From contig NZ_JAQFFK010000003.1 of NCBI RefSeq assembly GCF_027594145.1, forward strand, positions 682,001 through 746,000: a DNA stretch of 64,000 bases. Direction: 5' to 3'. Origin of the DNA: Methanococcoides alaskense. GTDB taxonomy: Archaea; Halobacteriota; Methanosarcinia; Methanosarcinales; Methanosarcinaceae. A model generated the notes under the pieces. The model saw only the letters and a list, made by a program, of their open reading frames with translations, made no database searches and was not told the origin of the DNA. Each line of letters begins with the position of its first letter. Position 1 is the first letter of the stretch. The position numbers and the translations under genes were made by a program. Positions 26,273 through 34,460 of the stretch are shown piece by piece.

Positions 26273-26929
26273 ATGAGAATCACTGAATCTAATTACACGC
26301 TTTTGGAGCAAACAGCCAAAGAGCATGGTGCAAACAGTGTCAGATTGATACCTGCTGAGGATATCATCGTAGAGAACAGGACGATATTAAAGTGTATATT
26401 CGGATGCAATGGTTACGGAAGCCAAGTATGTCCACCGTTCATACCAACAGTGGATGAATTTCGGGTCATGCTCAAAGAATATGAGTGGGTTCTGCTTGTA
26501 GATTGGAAGTCTGACAACCTTTTTTCCAAAGATATCAGTGAAAATTTCATCAAATACAGTATCATCCCTCCTGAAGATCCAGATATCAAACAACAGTACC
26601 AAGATACATTAAAAACAGTGATGAAAGAACGCAAGGAAATAATACAGCCGGGTAGTATCGAAATTGAGAAACTTTCCTGGAGCCTTGGATATAACACTGC
26701 CCTTGCAACTTTTCCAGGTATGTGCACATGGTGCGCCAACAGTGATTATTCCGGTGTCAACTGTGCTGGATCAGATGGACCATGCCACCATCCCACTATA
26801 CGCAGACCATGCATCATGGGTCTTGGCATAAGAATGGACAAAACATTGGAGAAACTGGGTACACCCCTCCAAAAATTCCCAATGGATAATGAGGTTCCAT
26901 CTCAGTATACACTGATCTTCCTGGATTGA
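26273..26929 (+). CDS. DUF2284 predicted metal-binding protein
   Basis: From ATG 26273 a 218-residue protein shows the DUF2284 cysteine pattern: CIFGCNGYGSQVCPPFIPT in the N-half and CTWCANSDYSGVNCAGSDG, PCHHP, RRPCIMGLGIRM in the C-half. About nine cysteines probably hold Fe-S or zinc. These proteins are frequent in methanogens and anaerobes; the reaction is unknown. A TTG start at 26249 is possible but unneeded. It stands alone after a hairpin-rich spacer. Confidence 0.85.
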   Translation: MRITESNYTLLEQTAKEHGANSVRLIPAEDIIVENRTILKCIFGCNGYGSQVCPPFIPTVDEFRVMLKEYEWVLLVDWKSDNLFSKDISENFIKYSIIPPEDPDIKQQYQDTLKTVMKERKEIIQPGSIEIEKLSWSLGYNTALATFPGMCTWCANSDYSGVNCAGSDGPCHHPTIRRPCIMGLGIRMDKTLEKLGTPLQKFPMDNEVPSQYTLIFLD

Positions 26930-26946
26930 GGTGTAGGTGTTAATAG

Positions 26947-27027
26947 GTTGAAATTGTAGTGTATTAAACAGGATACAAAGATTGATAAGTTGTTTACTCT
27001 CAATAATCATGTTAAGAGACGGTTAGA
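26947..27027 (+). mobile_element. Transposase C-terminal remnant 2, degenerate
   Basis: Across a TAG the frame reads KL, CIKQDTKIDKLFTLNNHVKR, RL. It aligns with the tails at 12302-12390 and 30580-30661 (KQNAKSDKLFSLNVHVRERL). Confidence 0.4.
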
Positions 27028-27318
27028 TGCAAATTAAATATTTAACTATGCTTCAGAATCTATATGAGTATAATTATTTTTTAAGAAAAAAACGAAGCCA
27101 ACTGTTGAATCAAGGGCAATTCTTTTTTACACATAACTGAAATTCTCCCCACCTGTTTTTTTTAAATCATTTTCATACTCTTCAGCAGATTCATAATCAC
27201 TTATTTTTACTTTTATGCTACTCAATAGCTTAATTTTATATCTAAAAGGTTCTTGATTTTTGTAGCGTTGTAATTTCTAATTATCTCTTTGCTTTATATC
27301 TTGAACTATATTGGACAC

Positions 27319-27351
27319 TTTGACCGATAAATACCCTATTTTTCGGTCAAA
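27319..27351. repeat. Hairpin with conserved loop, copy 2
   Basis: Arms TTTGACCGA (27319-27327) and TCGGTCAAA (27343-27351) enclose TAAATACCCTATTTT. The loop matches 14 of 15 bases of the one at 7076-7090, while the arms differ in a compensated way. It lies about 100 bases upstream of the exporter gene. Confidence 0.6.
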
Positions 27352-27448
27352 ATATTTTCAAGCAAAGCACATTTTGCCAAAAACTACAAATAAAACTTCG
27401 GCACAATTAGATTTTAATATTTATTAAAAATACTAAAAGGTAATATGC

Positions 27449-27766
27449 ATGGAATGGATATATTTATTAATTGCAGGAATACTTGAAACTGGATGGGCAG
27501 TTGGACTGAAATATAGTGATGGTTTAACCAAGTTTTATCCAATGGTGTTTACAGTAATTACTTTGATTTTAAGCATGTATTTATTGGAAAAAGCTTTGAG
27601 AACGTTGCCTGTTGGGACCGCCTATGCAGTTTGGACAGGTATTGGGATCATTGGGACAACAGTATTGGGTGTAGTTCTTTTCAACGAATCAATGAATCTG
27701 CCCAGGATATTTTTCATTGGACTAATTGCTGTTGGAATTGGTGGTTTAAAATTGGTATCAGCTTGA
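27449..27766 (+). CDS. sugE: SMR-family exporter, Gdx/SugE type
   Basis: The 105-residue protein has four membrane helices and the SMR glutamate in AGILETGWAVGLKYSDGLTK. The GLKYSDG...FYP block and WTGIGIIGTTVLGVVLFNES fit the Gdx (guanidinium exporter) branch better than the multidrug EmrE branch. Gdx works as an antiparallel dimer exchanging guanidinium for protons. No guanidine riboswitch is recognised upstream, only a hairpin at 27319-27351. A TCATGCATTG spacer separates it from a GbsR-like regulator that may control it. Confidence 0.88.
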   Translation: MEWIYLLIAGILETGWAVGLKYSDGLTKFYPMVFTVITLILSMYLLEKALRTLPVGTAYAVWTGIGIIGTTVLGVVLFNESMNLPRIFFIGLIAVGIGGLKLVSA

Positions 27767-27821
27767 TCATGCATTGTACCAATATTGTAATAGAAAACAT
27801 TCAGATAAGTGGATGAGAAAA

Positions 27822-28310
27822 ATGAATGACATTGAAAAAAAGATAATTGACATTGGTCATGAGATCTTTAAGGGCTATGGAGTTGATAATTCCACTGCAC
27901 AAATTCTATCGATACTTAATTTTGAATCCAATGCAATAAGTATGGAGGAACTGGCAGAGAGGACAGGGTATAGCCTTGCCTCTATAAGCCTTAAGATCAA
28001 AAATATTGAGAATTTTTGGAGTATAAAAAGGTTGCATAAGCCCGGATCCCGCAAGACATATCTGCATATGGAAAAAAATCTGTTAGATGCTTTTGCTATC
28101 CAGATCAGGAATGGCTTTGAAACCGAATTAGATATTGCAAAAACGAAAATAGATCCTCTTATAGAAGAATACAGAGGCAATGCCATTACCCAAGAACAAA
28201 AGATCAAACTACATACTTATGAAAATTATCTCTCAGAGATAAATAAGTTTGAAGAATTAATTCGAAATATATACGATCAGATCGATCATTTAAAAAAGAA
28301 TCAATTTTAA
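27822..28310 (+). CDS. GbsR/MarR-like transcriptional regulator
   Basis: From ATG 27822 (behind GGATGAG) the 162-residue protein has a winged helix of the GbsR type: IFKGYGVDNSTAQILSILNF, MEELAERTGYSLASISLKIK, WSIKRLHKPGSRKTYLHME, then a long helical C-terminus. GbsR-like proteins often regulate osmolyte or transporter genes; here the exporter 56 bases upstream is the obvious target (inference). Starts at 27813 or 27774 have no ribosome site. Ends in TAA and is followed by a hairpin at 28355-28380. Confidence 0.82.
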   Translation: MNDIEKKIIDIGHEIFKGYGVDNSTAQILSILNFESNAISMEELAERTGYSLASISLKIKNIENFWSIKRLHKPGSRKTYLHMEKNLLDAFAIQIRNGFETELDIAKTKIDPLIEEYRGNAITQEQKIKLHTYENYLSEINKFEELIRNIYDQIDHLKKNQF

Positions 28311-28793
28311 GCTGTTGTGCACTCTCTTTCAAGTGAGCTTATTACACTTTGGACAGGGCAAAGTTTCAAATATTTGCCCTACTCACATTGGCCAATATTT
28401 CGTTTTTCATGTAGAACCCCCCCATTTAGCATAGTTATTTTAGCCACACTTCCAATCTTTCTCTCAATGCTCATGTAGGGAAGAGATTGGAGAATTGGAG
28501 AGTTTTTTAATTTCCTAATCTTTTTAGACTTTAACTGATCATGGCCAGTGGTAATAGACTGAATTGATTATTTCACAGTCCACAGTTGAACCTGTTTTTG
28601 ATAAATAAAGGAACGTTTGTTTCGTTCATTATTTTTATGAAGATGGTTATATGATCGAAGAGGGTGGCGATGCTGCTTATCGGAAACGATACCGTGAGCC
28701 AAATTATACCTTCCTCAATAAATGCGATTCAAATGATTGCAACACTCTTAAATAAATGTCAATGCATATCTCATATTAGCAGGGGGAGTGCTA
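28311..28793. other. Intergenic region before the cytochrome gene
   Basis: No intact gene. A perfect hairpin AGGGCAAA / TTTGCCCT lies at 28355-28380 (10-base loop), the transposase tail at 28456-28500, and promoter-like AT-rich DNA near 28620-28650. Confidence 0.55.
28456..28500 (+). mobile_element. Transposase C-terminal remnant 3, short
   Basis: CTTTCTCTCAATGCTCATGT followed by AGGGAAGAGATTGGAG matches in DNA the end of the tail at 12302-12390 (TTTACTCTCAATGCTCATGT, AGGGGGAGGTTGGA). Confidence 0.4.
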
Positions 28794-29906
28794 ATGAACC
28801 AAAGGTTCCAATTTATCCAAAATTTCCGCAATACATCTGGAAATAAACTATACACAAATTATATCGTAAGTATCGTTCTTGTAATGGTCTCAGCTTTTTT
28901 TATCCTGACGGCAAATGTTGCTTTTGCAATTGAAGAACCTGTATCTGAATTTGAAAGCTGTGAACCTTGCCATTCAGATATTACTGCTAATTTTTCATCT
29001 TCTCTTCATTACACCGGCAGCAGCATGAAAGGAGAATATGAGAAAGGGGCAGCAGGTGAATTTGGAATTGATATGCATGTTTTCTATGAGGAAAGGGGGT
29101 GCTCTTCATGTCATGCAACCTCCTGTACATCATGTCATACAGGTGAAGGAGGGCATGGAGGCGATATAACTCTGGAAACATGTGACCAATGCCACTTTAA
29201 AAAACAGACATCATATTTCCAGGGAGAGCTTCCAGCACATAAGGGTGTAGCTCCGAATGCAGATATCCACTATGAAAAGGGACTTGACTGCACAGATTGC
29301 CATACAGCAGAAGAGATACACGGTGACGGAGTTACTTACGAATCCCAGATGGAAGCCGTAAAAATTACCTGTGCTGATTGTCATAGTGATCCGGAAAAGT
29401 CGGTAAAGGGTATGGATGTTACACAGTATTCTCAGGATATTCCTGCACATAGCATACATGACGGGAAACTTGATTGTTCAGCCTGTCATTCCGGTTGGGC
29501 TATCACTTGTGAGAACTGCCATCTTGAAACAGGTCAACTGGATAAAATTGATGTGGATAGGTTCTACCTTGCTAGATCTGTCGATGGCACTATCAAACCT
29601 TTCATCAATATGACTACCTCTTATAACAATTCCATACATACGGCTTTTGCTGAATGGACACCTCACACAACTACCACGGAAGCAAAGGATTGTGTATTCT
29701 GCCATGAGAATACTGAAATATTCTGTGGAGATTGTGAAGGTGTGATACTTGGTGCTGGTGGCTCGTTCCTCTCACAGGAAACAATTGACAGGATAGCTGA
29801 AGCCCCGCTTGAAGTTGAAACTGAGAGTGAGGACACACCGGGATTCGTGACCTTTATGGCGATAGCAGGAATAATAGCAGTCTATTTCGTTATGAGACGT
29901 ATCTGA
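28794..29906 (+). CDS. Membrane-anchored multiheme cytochrome c, nine CxxCH
   Basis: From ATG 28794 behind GGGGGAG the 370-residue protein has a signal helix (IVSIVLVMVSAFFILTANVA), nine CxxCH haem sites (CEPCH, CSSCH, CTSCH, CDQCH, CTDCH, CADCH, CSACH, CENCH, CVFCH), a tenth degenerate CGDCE, and a C-terminal membrane helix (FVTFMAIAGIIAVYFVMRRI). It should sit on the outer face of the membrane. Comparable methanogen cytochromes such as MmcA pass electrons from the membrane to ferredoxin-type or external acceptors; this one has more haems and a tail anchor. No cytochrome maturation gene is adjacent. Confidence 0.9.
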   Translation: MNQRFQFIQNFRNTSGNKLYTNYIVSIVLVMVSAFFILTANVAFAIEEPVSEFESCEPCHSDITANFSSSLHYTGSSMKGEYEKGAAGEFGIDMHVFYEERGCSSCHATSCTSCHTGEGGHGGDITLETCDQCHFKKQTSYFQGELPAHKGVAPNADIHYEKGLDCTDCHTAEEIHGDGVTYESQMEAVKITCADCHSDPEKSVKGMDVTQYSQDIPAHSIHDGKLDCSACHSGWAITCENCHLETGQLDKIDVDRFYLARSVDGTIKPFINMTTSYNNSIHTAFAEWTPHTTTTEAKDCVFCHENTEIFCGDCEGVILGAGGSFLSQETIDRIAEAPLEVETESEDTPGFVTFMAIAGIIAVYFVMRRI

Positions 29907-30004
29907 AAGAACTGATTCTGTAAAAAGGTCAGAATAATCTATAAAAGTAATATTTGAAAAGATATTTACATAGAAATATTTGAAATTGAAGGTAGGTGAC
30001 ATGT

Positions 30005-30493
30005 ATGGAAATTATAAAAGAGCCAGAGATAAAAGAAATAGAAGAAAGAAATGTAGCATATGTTTCCTTTGTTGGTAACTATATTGGAAATTCCAAGGTA
30101 TTTGAAGAATTATTTGGTAAACTTTGTGGCTGGGCAGGTCCGAAACAATTGTTTGGACCGGATACTCATTTTCTGTCTGCATATTATGATGATCCAGGTG
30201 TTACCCCTCCAGAAGAACTTAAGCTGGATGTGTGTATGACCATTGAAGAGGACCTTGAAGTTGAAGGTGAGATCAAAAAGCAAAAGCTTCCCGGGGGAAA
30301 GTACGTAGTAATGCGTGCAGAACTGACAGGAGCAGAAGAATATGGTCCTGCATGGGAAAAGGTCGTTGAATGGCTGATACAAAATAACCTTGAAATTGAC
30401 ATGTCCCGGGCAAGTTATGAGATATATTTAAACTCCCCTGAAGAACATCCAGAAAAGCATCATATTCTTGATATATGCATGCCAGTCGTGTGA
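30005..30493 (+). CDS. GyrI-like/effector-binding domain protein
   Basis: From ATG 30005 (ribosome site GGTAGGTGA) the 162-residue protein has a SOUL/GyrI-like fold pattern: IKEIEERNVAYVSFVGNYIG, FGPDTHFLSAYYDDPGVTPP, KLPGGKYVVMRAELTGAEEY, ASYEIYLNSPEEHPEKHHIL, DICMPV. It is the effector domain of AraC-type regulators without a DNA-binding part. It may bind small hydrophobic ligands. A start at GTG 29996 is possible. It stands alone after the cytochrome gene. Confidence 0.85.
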   Translation: MEIIKEPEIKEIEERNVAYVSFVGNYIGNSKVFEELFGKLCGWAGPKQLFGPDTHFLSAYYDDPGVTPPEELKLDVCMTIEEDLEVEGEIKKQKLPGGKYVVMRAELTGAEEYGPAWEKVVEWLIQNNLEIDMSRASYEIYLNSPEEHPEKHHILDICMPVV

Positions 30494-30579
30494 ATAAGAT
30501 ATAGGGGGCATTTCTGAAGTCTAAATGCTCTCTTTACAAAAGTAATCTGGGGATTTGAAGGGGGAGGTTTGGATTCTCC

Positions 30580-30661
30580 AAATGTACTTTGCACTACATG
30601 AAGCAGAATGCTAAGAGTGATAAACTGTTTAGCCTTAACGTTCATGTTAGAGAAAGATTGA
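30580..30661 (+). mobile_element. Transposase C-terminal remnant 4, best preserved
   Basis: The frame KCTLHYMKQNAKSDKLFSLN then VHVRERL has no start of its own. It matches 12302-12390 in DNA (ACTTTGCACTACATGAAGCA against ACTTTGCATTACATGAAGCA) and marks a lost insertion sequence. Confidence 0.5.
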
Positions 30662-30680
30662 AAAATTGGGGAGGGTGAAT

Positions 30681-31304
30681 TTAAAATTGAATCTGAAATA
30701 ATTCTATTTCTTTTTTTAAGGTTTTAAGATGGCCAAAATATACCATAACCGAACTACTTTTGGAACTCAGATTGGATTCATTGATGTTTTCAAATTTATC
30801 ATCCTGGTAATCATTTATAATGTTGTTAATTGTAGATACTCTTTCAAAAAGTGATATAATTTCCTCCCTTGTTCCTTTTTTCAGATTACTCAGATATTTA
30901 TAATTATCATAATAAAAACTTAAATCGTATTGTGACCCTAGTGTTTTTGGTTGATTACCTATTAAGGCATAAACTAAATCAATTTCCTCTGTTTGATTTT
31001 TACTTAGGTTATATGCTTCATATAGCCTGTCAATATCATTGTTTACTCGTTTTTTGAGTCTTTCAATATCCATTACAAAGGACTCTTGAATATGTTTTTT
31101 TTCCGTTCTTCTTTTTATTCGTTCAAGAAGCGTATTTCCTATGAGGCCTACAATAAAAGTAAAATTTGGTAAGATAAAATCGCCTATATTCATAGTATCA
31201 TACTTTATGAATTGCTTTAGTTTTAAAAACGTTGTTGTCTTTAATATTATAAATATATATATTAATACGATGTTATAATATGTGTGGATCAATTTACTTT
31301 TCAA
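30681..31304 (-). CDS. Membrane-associated coiled-coil protein, unknown
   Basis: I do not recognise this 207-residue protein. The first helix (residues about 8-26, YYNIVLIYIFIILKTTTFLK) is hydrophobic and a second hydrophobic stretch lies at about 43-60 (LPNFTFIVGLIGNTLLERI). The rest is helical and charged with probable coiled coils (KKHIQESFVMDIERLKKRVN). A later start at ATG 31193 would drop the first helix. It lies just left of the tRNA-Leu fragment and one copy of the dispersed repeat and may belong to accessory DNA. Confidence 0.5.
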   Translation of the reverse strand: MKSKLIHTYYNIVLIYIFIILKTTTFLKLKQFIKYDTMNIGDFILPNFTFIVGLIGNTLLERIKRRTEKKHIQESFVMDIERLKKRVNNDIDRLYEAYNLSKNQTEEIDLVYALIGNQPKTLGSQYDLSFYYDNYKYLSNLKKGTREEIISLFERVSTINNIINDYQDDKFENINESNLSSKSSSVMVYFGHLKTLKKEIELFQIQF

Positions 31305-31323
31305 ATTAAGTCACTAATATATT

Positions 31324-31390
31324 AGCGTACACTTTTTTCGCCTTGTATATATCCCCACACTATTGTGCTAGGGGTAAAATTCAAACTCCG
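31324..31390 (+). repeat. Dispersed element, copy G
   Basis: GCGTACACTTTTTTCGCCTT leads to GTATATATCCCCACACTATT and GTGCTAGGGGTAAAATTCAA. It shares its start with copy D (7340) and its tail with copy C (7264). It lies 65 bases from the tRNA fragment used as attachment site. Confidence 0.6.
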
Positions 31391-31455
31391 CATAACTCGG
31401 AATTTATAAAAAATACTCTCATTTAATTTTTAACAATATCCATCAAAAAGAGTTT

Positions 31456-31509
31456 TGGTGCGAGAGAAGGGATTCGAACCCTCGAACTCCTACGAGACTA
31501 GGCTCTGAA
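31456..31509 (-). tRNA. 3' fragment of tRNA-Leu (CAG), likely att site
   Basis: On the minus strand the piece runs from TTCAGAG (loop with anticodon CAG) through CCTAG, a long variable arm TCTCGTAGGAG, the T arm GAGGG-TTCGAAT-CCCTT, acceptor CTCTCGC, A and an encoded CCA. The 5' half (acceptor GCGAGAG and D arm) is not found upstream, where sequence turns AT-rich. Integrases of archaeal elements cut inside tRNA genes and leave such 3' halves, and an integrase starts 54 bases away. Identity as Leu rests on the loop and class II variable arm. Confidence 0.75.
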
Positions 31510-31562
31510 TATAGTTTATATTATGGAGCAAGACTTATTAACTATGTAAACAATTATTGTTC

Positions 31563-32693
31563 ATGAAAGAAAAGCAACCTATATTCGAAGATCCAAACAA
31601 AACAATAATTGAAAAATATGTATTGTCTGCTAGATTAAAAAGTAAAAAGGAATCTACTATAACAGGCGAAATGTGGCAAATGGTTTCTTTTTTAAGATTT
31701 ATTAATAATAAGGATCTACACGAAGTCACGAAGAATGATATAGAAATGTTTTACTTGCATAGGCGTGATACATGCCAACCATCCACAGTCCATGACAACA
31801 TAGTTACTTTGAAAGTGTTTTTTAAGTGGCTACTTCCTGGTAATGATTTATTTGATAATGTGAATCACAAAACACCTAAAAACACACTTCCAGTTGAAGA
31901 ACTTATTTTAGAATCAGATGTTATGCAATTACTATCTGGATGCACTAAACAAAGGGATAGAGCACTAACTTCTTTGTTGTGGGATAGTGCTGCAAGGATT
32001 AGTGAAATACTTGATATGAACTTAAAGAACATTGAGTTTAACAAAAATGGTGGTACTATCATTGTTTCAGGAAAGACGGGAATGCGAAGAATCCCCTTAA
32101 TCATGTCAGTCCCTGAGCTCCGATTATGGCTTAATCATCATCCAGACAGAGATAATCCTAATGCACCAATCTTTATAACTGATAGGAAGTATGAGGGTGA
32201 CTTTAGACGATTACATAGGCATACTGCTGGCAACATGCTCAAAGGTTTAGCTAAAAAGGTGAATGCAAAGAAAAACATCTATCCTCATGCTTTCAGGCAT
32301 GGAAGGTTAACCGATCTTGCTAAACTTGGAGTTAATGAAATGGAGTTAAGAAAATTTGCAGGATGGGAAACCAACTCCGATATGCCAGCTACATATTTGC
32401 ATTTATCAGGTGCAGATGTTGAAAGTAAGATCTTATCAATACATGGAATCATCACAGAGAATGACCATAAACCCCAATTAGAGATGATGCCTAAAGATTG
32501 TCCAGTATGTACGACAAAGAACGCGTTTGATGCAAAATTTTGTGTACAGTGTGGTCAAGTATTAGATTCAAAAACAGCTATTGAGATGCAGGAAGCTACA
32601 AAGCCAGCAGAAGATGGACTTGCAGAGCTGATAGATGCAAAATTAGAATCGTTAATCGAAGAACGATTGAATCACAAACTTAAGAATTTGTAA
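31563..32693 (+). CDS. Tyrosine recombinase (integrase) with C-terminal zinc-ribbon
   Basis: The 376-residue protein has the SAM-like N-terminal arm-binding domain (LKSKKESTITGEMWQMVSFL; PSTVHDNIVTLKVFFKWLLP) and the catalytic domain: first Arg in LLWDSAARISEILDM, HAFRHGR with the HxxR pair, FAGWETNSDMPATYLHLSG with the nucleophile Tyr. A zinc-ribbon CPVCTTKN...FCVQCG follows, as in many archaeal XerD-like integrases. It faces away from the tRNA-Leu fragment at 31456-31509. This is the probable integrase of the element that holds the DNA to its right. Start ATG 31563; a TTG at 31557 is also in frame. Confidence 0.9.
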   Translation: MKEKQPIFEDPNKTIIEKYVLSARLKSKKESTITGEMWQMVSFLRFINNKDLHEVTKNDIEMFYLHRRDTCQPSTVHDNIVTLKVFFKWLLPGNDLFDNVNHKTPKNTLPVEELILESDVMQLLSGCTKQRDRALTSLLWDSAARISEILDMNLKNIEFNKNGGTIIVSGKTGMRRIPLIMSVPELRLWLNHHPDRDNPNAPIFITDRKYEGDFRRLHRHTAGNMLKGLAKKVNAKKNIYPHAFRHGRLTDLAKLGVNEMELRKFAGWETNSDMPATYLHLSGADVESKILSIHGIITENDHKPQLEMMPKDCPVCTTKNAFDAKFCVQCGQVLDSKTAIEMQEATKPAEDGLAELIDAKLESLIEERLNHKLKNL

Positions 32694-32990
32694 AGAGGAG
32701 ATTTGACATCCCTCCTAATTTTTCGGATATTTTCTTTATTTTTAATGTCATGAAATTACATGCGGCACTGTTTGCATTATTACTATTACTGCCAGTACAA
32801 AAAATTGGCATTTAAACACTTTTTTCATTGCAAGGTTAATATAAATTGCTTTCAATAGTTGCTTTAACTCTCGTTTTCTCTCCTTCAAAACCATGGAATT
32901 TACAAAAGCTTATATACTGTATTTAGTACCTATTTTAATATTAAGTATTAATATTTGGAAAATTGTCGCACCACTATAGAAGGAAATAAC

Positions 32991-33221
32991 ATGAAAAATC
33001 TAATATTGAAAATTAGATACAAACAAGCAAATCGGAACAGGTCGTTAACAGTACTTTCCGAAATTGTGGAACAGACAAATGCGGATTTATCCACCGTAGA
33101 ACAGATGAATTCGAGAATTTCATATAGACCAGTAGTTTTGAGTGCAGCGGCCTACAGTACCATCCGTGACCGCAACAACTCTGCAGACGAACACAAAAAA
33201 GAGGTGTTCGACTATGATTGA
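32991..33221 (+). CDS. Small basic protein, unknown
   Basis: From ATG 32991 behind AGAAGGAAA a 76-residue protein reads MKNLILKIRYKQANRNRSL, VLSEIVEQTNADLSTVEQMN, RISYRPVVLSAAAYSTIRDR. It overlaps the next frame by 8 bases and the next start has a GAGGTG ribosome site inside this gene, so they are coupled. The first half is basic and could bind nucleic acid. No family recognised; position beside the integrase suggests a mobile-element gene. Confidence 0.55.
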   Translation: MKNLILKIRYKQANRNRSLTVLSEIVEQTNADLSTVEQMNSRISYRPVVLSAAAYSTIRDRNNSADEHKKEVFDYD

Positions 33222-33399
33222 TAGCCCTCTGATTGATAAAACAATTTCGGCCGAAGTGCTCGATCAGTTACCACGGTCACTAAAGTTGTTTTACACCATC
33301 GACGAGCAGGCGCAGACAAAGTTTGATAAGATCATGTCGGATATTGAAACAGGTAAGACAACCCTTGAAGCCGTGAAGAGGGAGAGAGGAATTTTGTAA
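33214..33399 (+). CDS. Small helical protein, unknown
   Basis: ATG 33214 with a GAGGTG site opens a 61-residue protein: MIDSPLIDKTISAEVLDQLP, RSLKLFYTIDEQAQTKFDKI, MSDIETGKTTLEAVKRERGI, L. It is amphipathic and helical and overlaps the preceding gene, from which it is likely co-translated. The pair could be a toxin-antitoxin or a partition-like unit, but nothing in the sequence decides this. Confidence 0.5.
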   Translation: MIDSPLIDKTISAEVLDQLPRSLKLFYTIDEQAQTKFDKIMSDIETGKTTLEAVKRERGIL

Positions 33400-33693
33400 T
33401 GATCACAAGGATAAGATTCCAAGATCAACTGTTGAAGTGTGTAAATATATAGTAAATAACCACTGCGTTGAAGAAACGCAAAACTGATTTATCTCTCTGT
33501 ATGAGAGATAATATATTTTTTTTGAATAACTGTGCTGTACTTCCTTTGTATTGTCACTGAGAATTGATGTATTATTTCACAGCGAAGATTTCATGTTTCA
33601 TCCACATTCTTTTGTGGCTCTTACTAAAAAGACCTTATAATTGCAAATAAGAAGGGGTTTGTAGAAATCCTCATTTGTATTTCGTAAGCACAA
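33400..33693. other. Intergenic region
   Basis: AT-rich; a 34-base inverted repeat-like stretch TCTCTCTGTATGAGAGAT at about 33491-33508 may be a hairpin. No gene is seen. Confidence 0.4.
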
Positions 33694-33918
33694 ATGAGTG
33701 GTCATGAAGTTCTTTGCGAAAAGGTTTATACTAGGTATACAAAGGCCAACAATAATTTATTTGATGCTTTAAAGTACTATCGTAGAGTATATATTTTTGA
33801 TAATTCTGAATAAATGGAGTTAATCGCTAAGAAGAACCCTGATGTTTCTTTGGATCTATTAGTAGATTATCTTACGTCAGATTGGTTTAATGAGTACGTA
33901 CTCTCCAAAATTAAATGA
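33694..33918 (+). pseudogene. Remnant of a zeta-toxin-like ATPase
   Basis: The frame MSGHEVLCEKVYTRYTKANN, NLFDALKYYRRVYIFDNSE is followed by TAA (33811-33813) and, in the same frame, MELIAKKNPDVSLDLLVDYL, TSDWFNEYVLSKIK and TGA. The blocks GHEV..EK...RY..., YRRVYIFDNS and WFNEYVLSKI resemble the C-terminal half of zeta-toxin/COG4185 kinases. The P-loop half is absent. Toxin remnants of this kind are common on integrated elements. Confidence 0.55.
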
Positions 33919-34211
33919 GAGTATTCAATGTTGATTCTTTGGTATGGTTTAAAATTATTGATGTAGTTCTCAAGTAACACGATATCAATTGTGTTTAGAA
34001 GAATTCGGATAAAAGAGCTACACCAAATAGATTCTATTTCAGATGTATGTTTAGCATTGCTAAAAGTGTACTGTATCACGATATTATAATGAATAATTGA
34101 TCAAAAAGTAAAAATGGGTATCCCCCTTCTTTAAAAATGATTAATTGTAGTTTGTCATGTCATTCAAGCACTTGTAAACTTCTGGGATCAGATCAGGTAA
34201 GTCCAACCAAT
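33919..34211. other. Intergenic region between remnants
   Basis: A 70-codon minus-strand frame at 34079-33867 overlaps the zeta remnant and has no coding signs. Otherwise nothing is seen. Confidence 0.4.
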
Positions 34212-34460
34212 TTATTTAGGGTAGCCATAAATCTCTGATTTATTATCATATGCCCTTATTATTTCAGCATCAAACCAGTCTTTATAGTTTGCCAATATTT
34301 CTGTAGTGGTATAAGGTCCATATGGAAGTATCAGCAGATACGTTTTAAATGTTGGACTATAGTGTACCTATTCTACATGCTTTATTTCAGGATTTGTGTG
34401 GAAGCATCCAAGTAACTTTAATTTTTATATCGATTATAGTACAAAGTACTTCATTTTCAT
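34212..34460 (-). pseudogene. Remnant of an unidentified small protein, with TAA and TAG in frame
   Basis: Starting at ATG 34460 the frame reads MKMKYFVL, TAA, SI, TAA, KLKLLGCFHTNPEIKHVE, TAG, VHYSPTFKTYLLILPYGPYT, TTEILANYKDWFDAEIIRAY, DNKSEIYGYPK and TAA. The part after the second TAA is protein-like and would span one TAG if read as pyrrolysine. The TAAs suggest decay, though a start further down could be used. No family recognised. Confidence 0.4.

Larger units (their letters stand above)
26930..27448. other. Intergenic region with a transposase tail and a hairpin
   Basis: No intact gene. It contains the weak transposase tail at 26947-27027, AT-rich sequence, the matched-loop hairpin at 27319-27351, and the promoter of the exporter (TTTTAATATTTATTAAAAAT at about 27412-27431). 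Confidence 0.5.
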
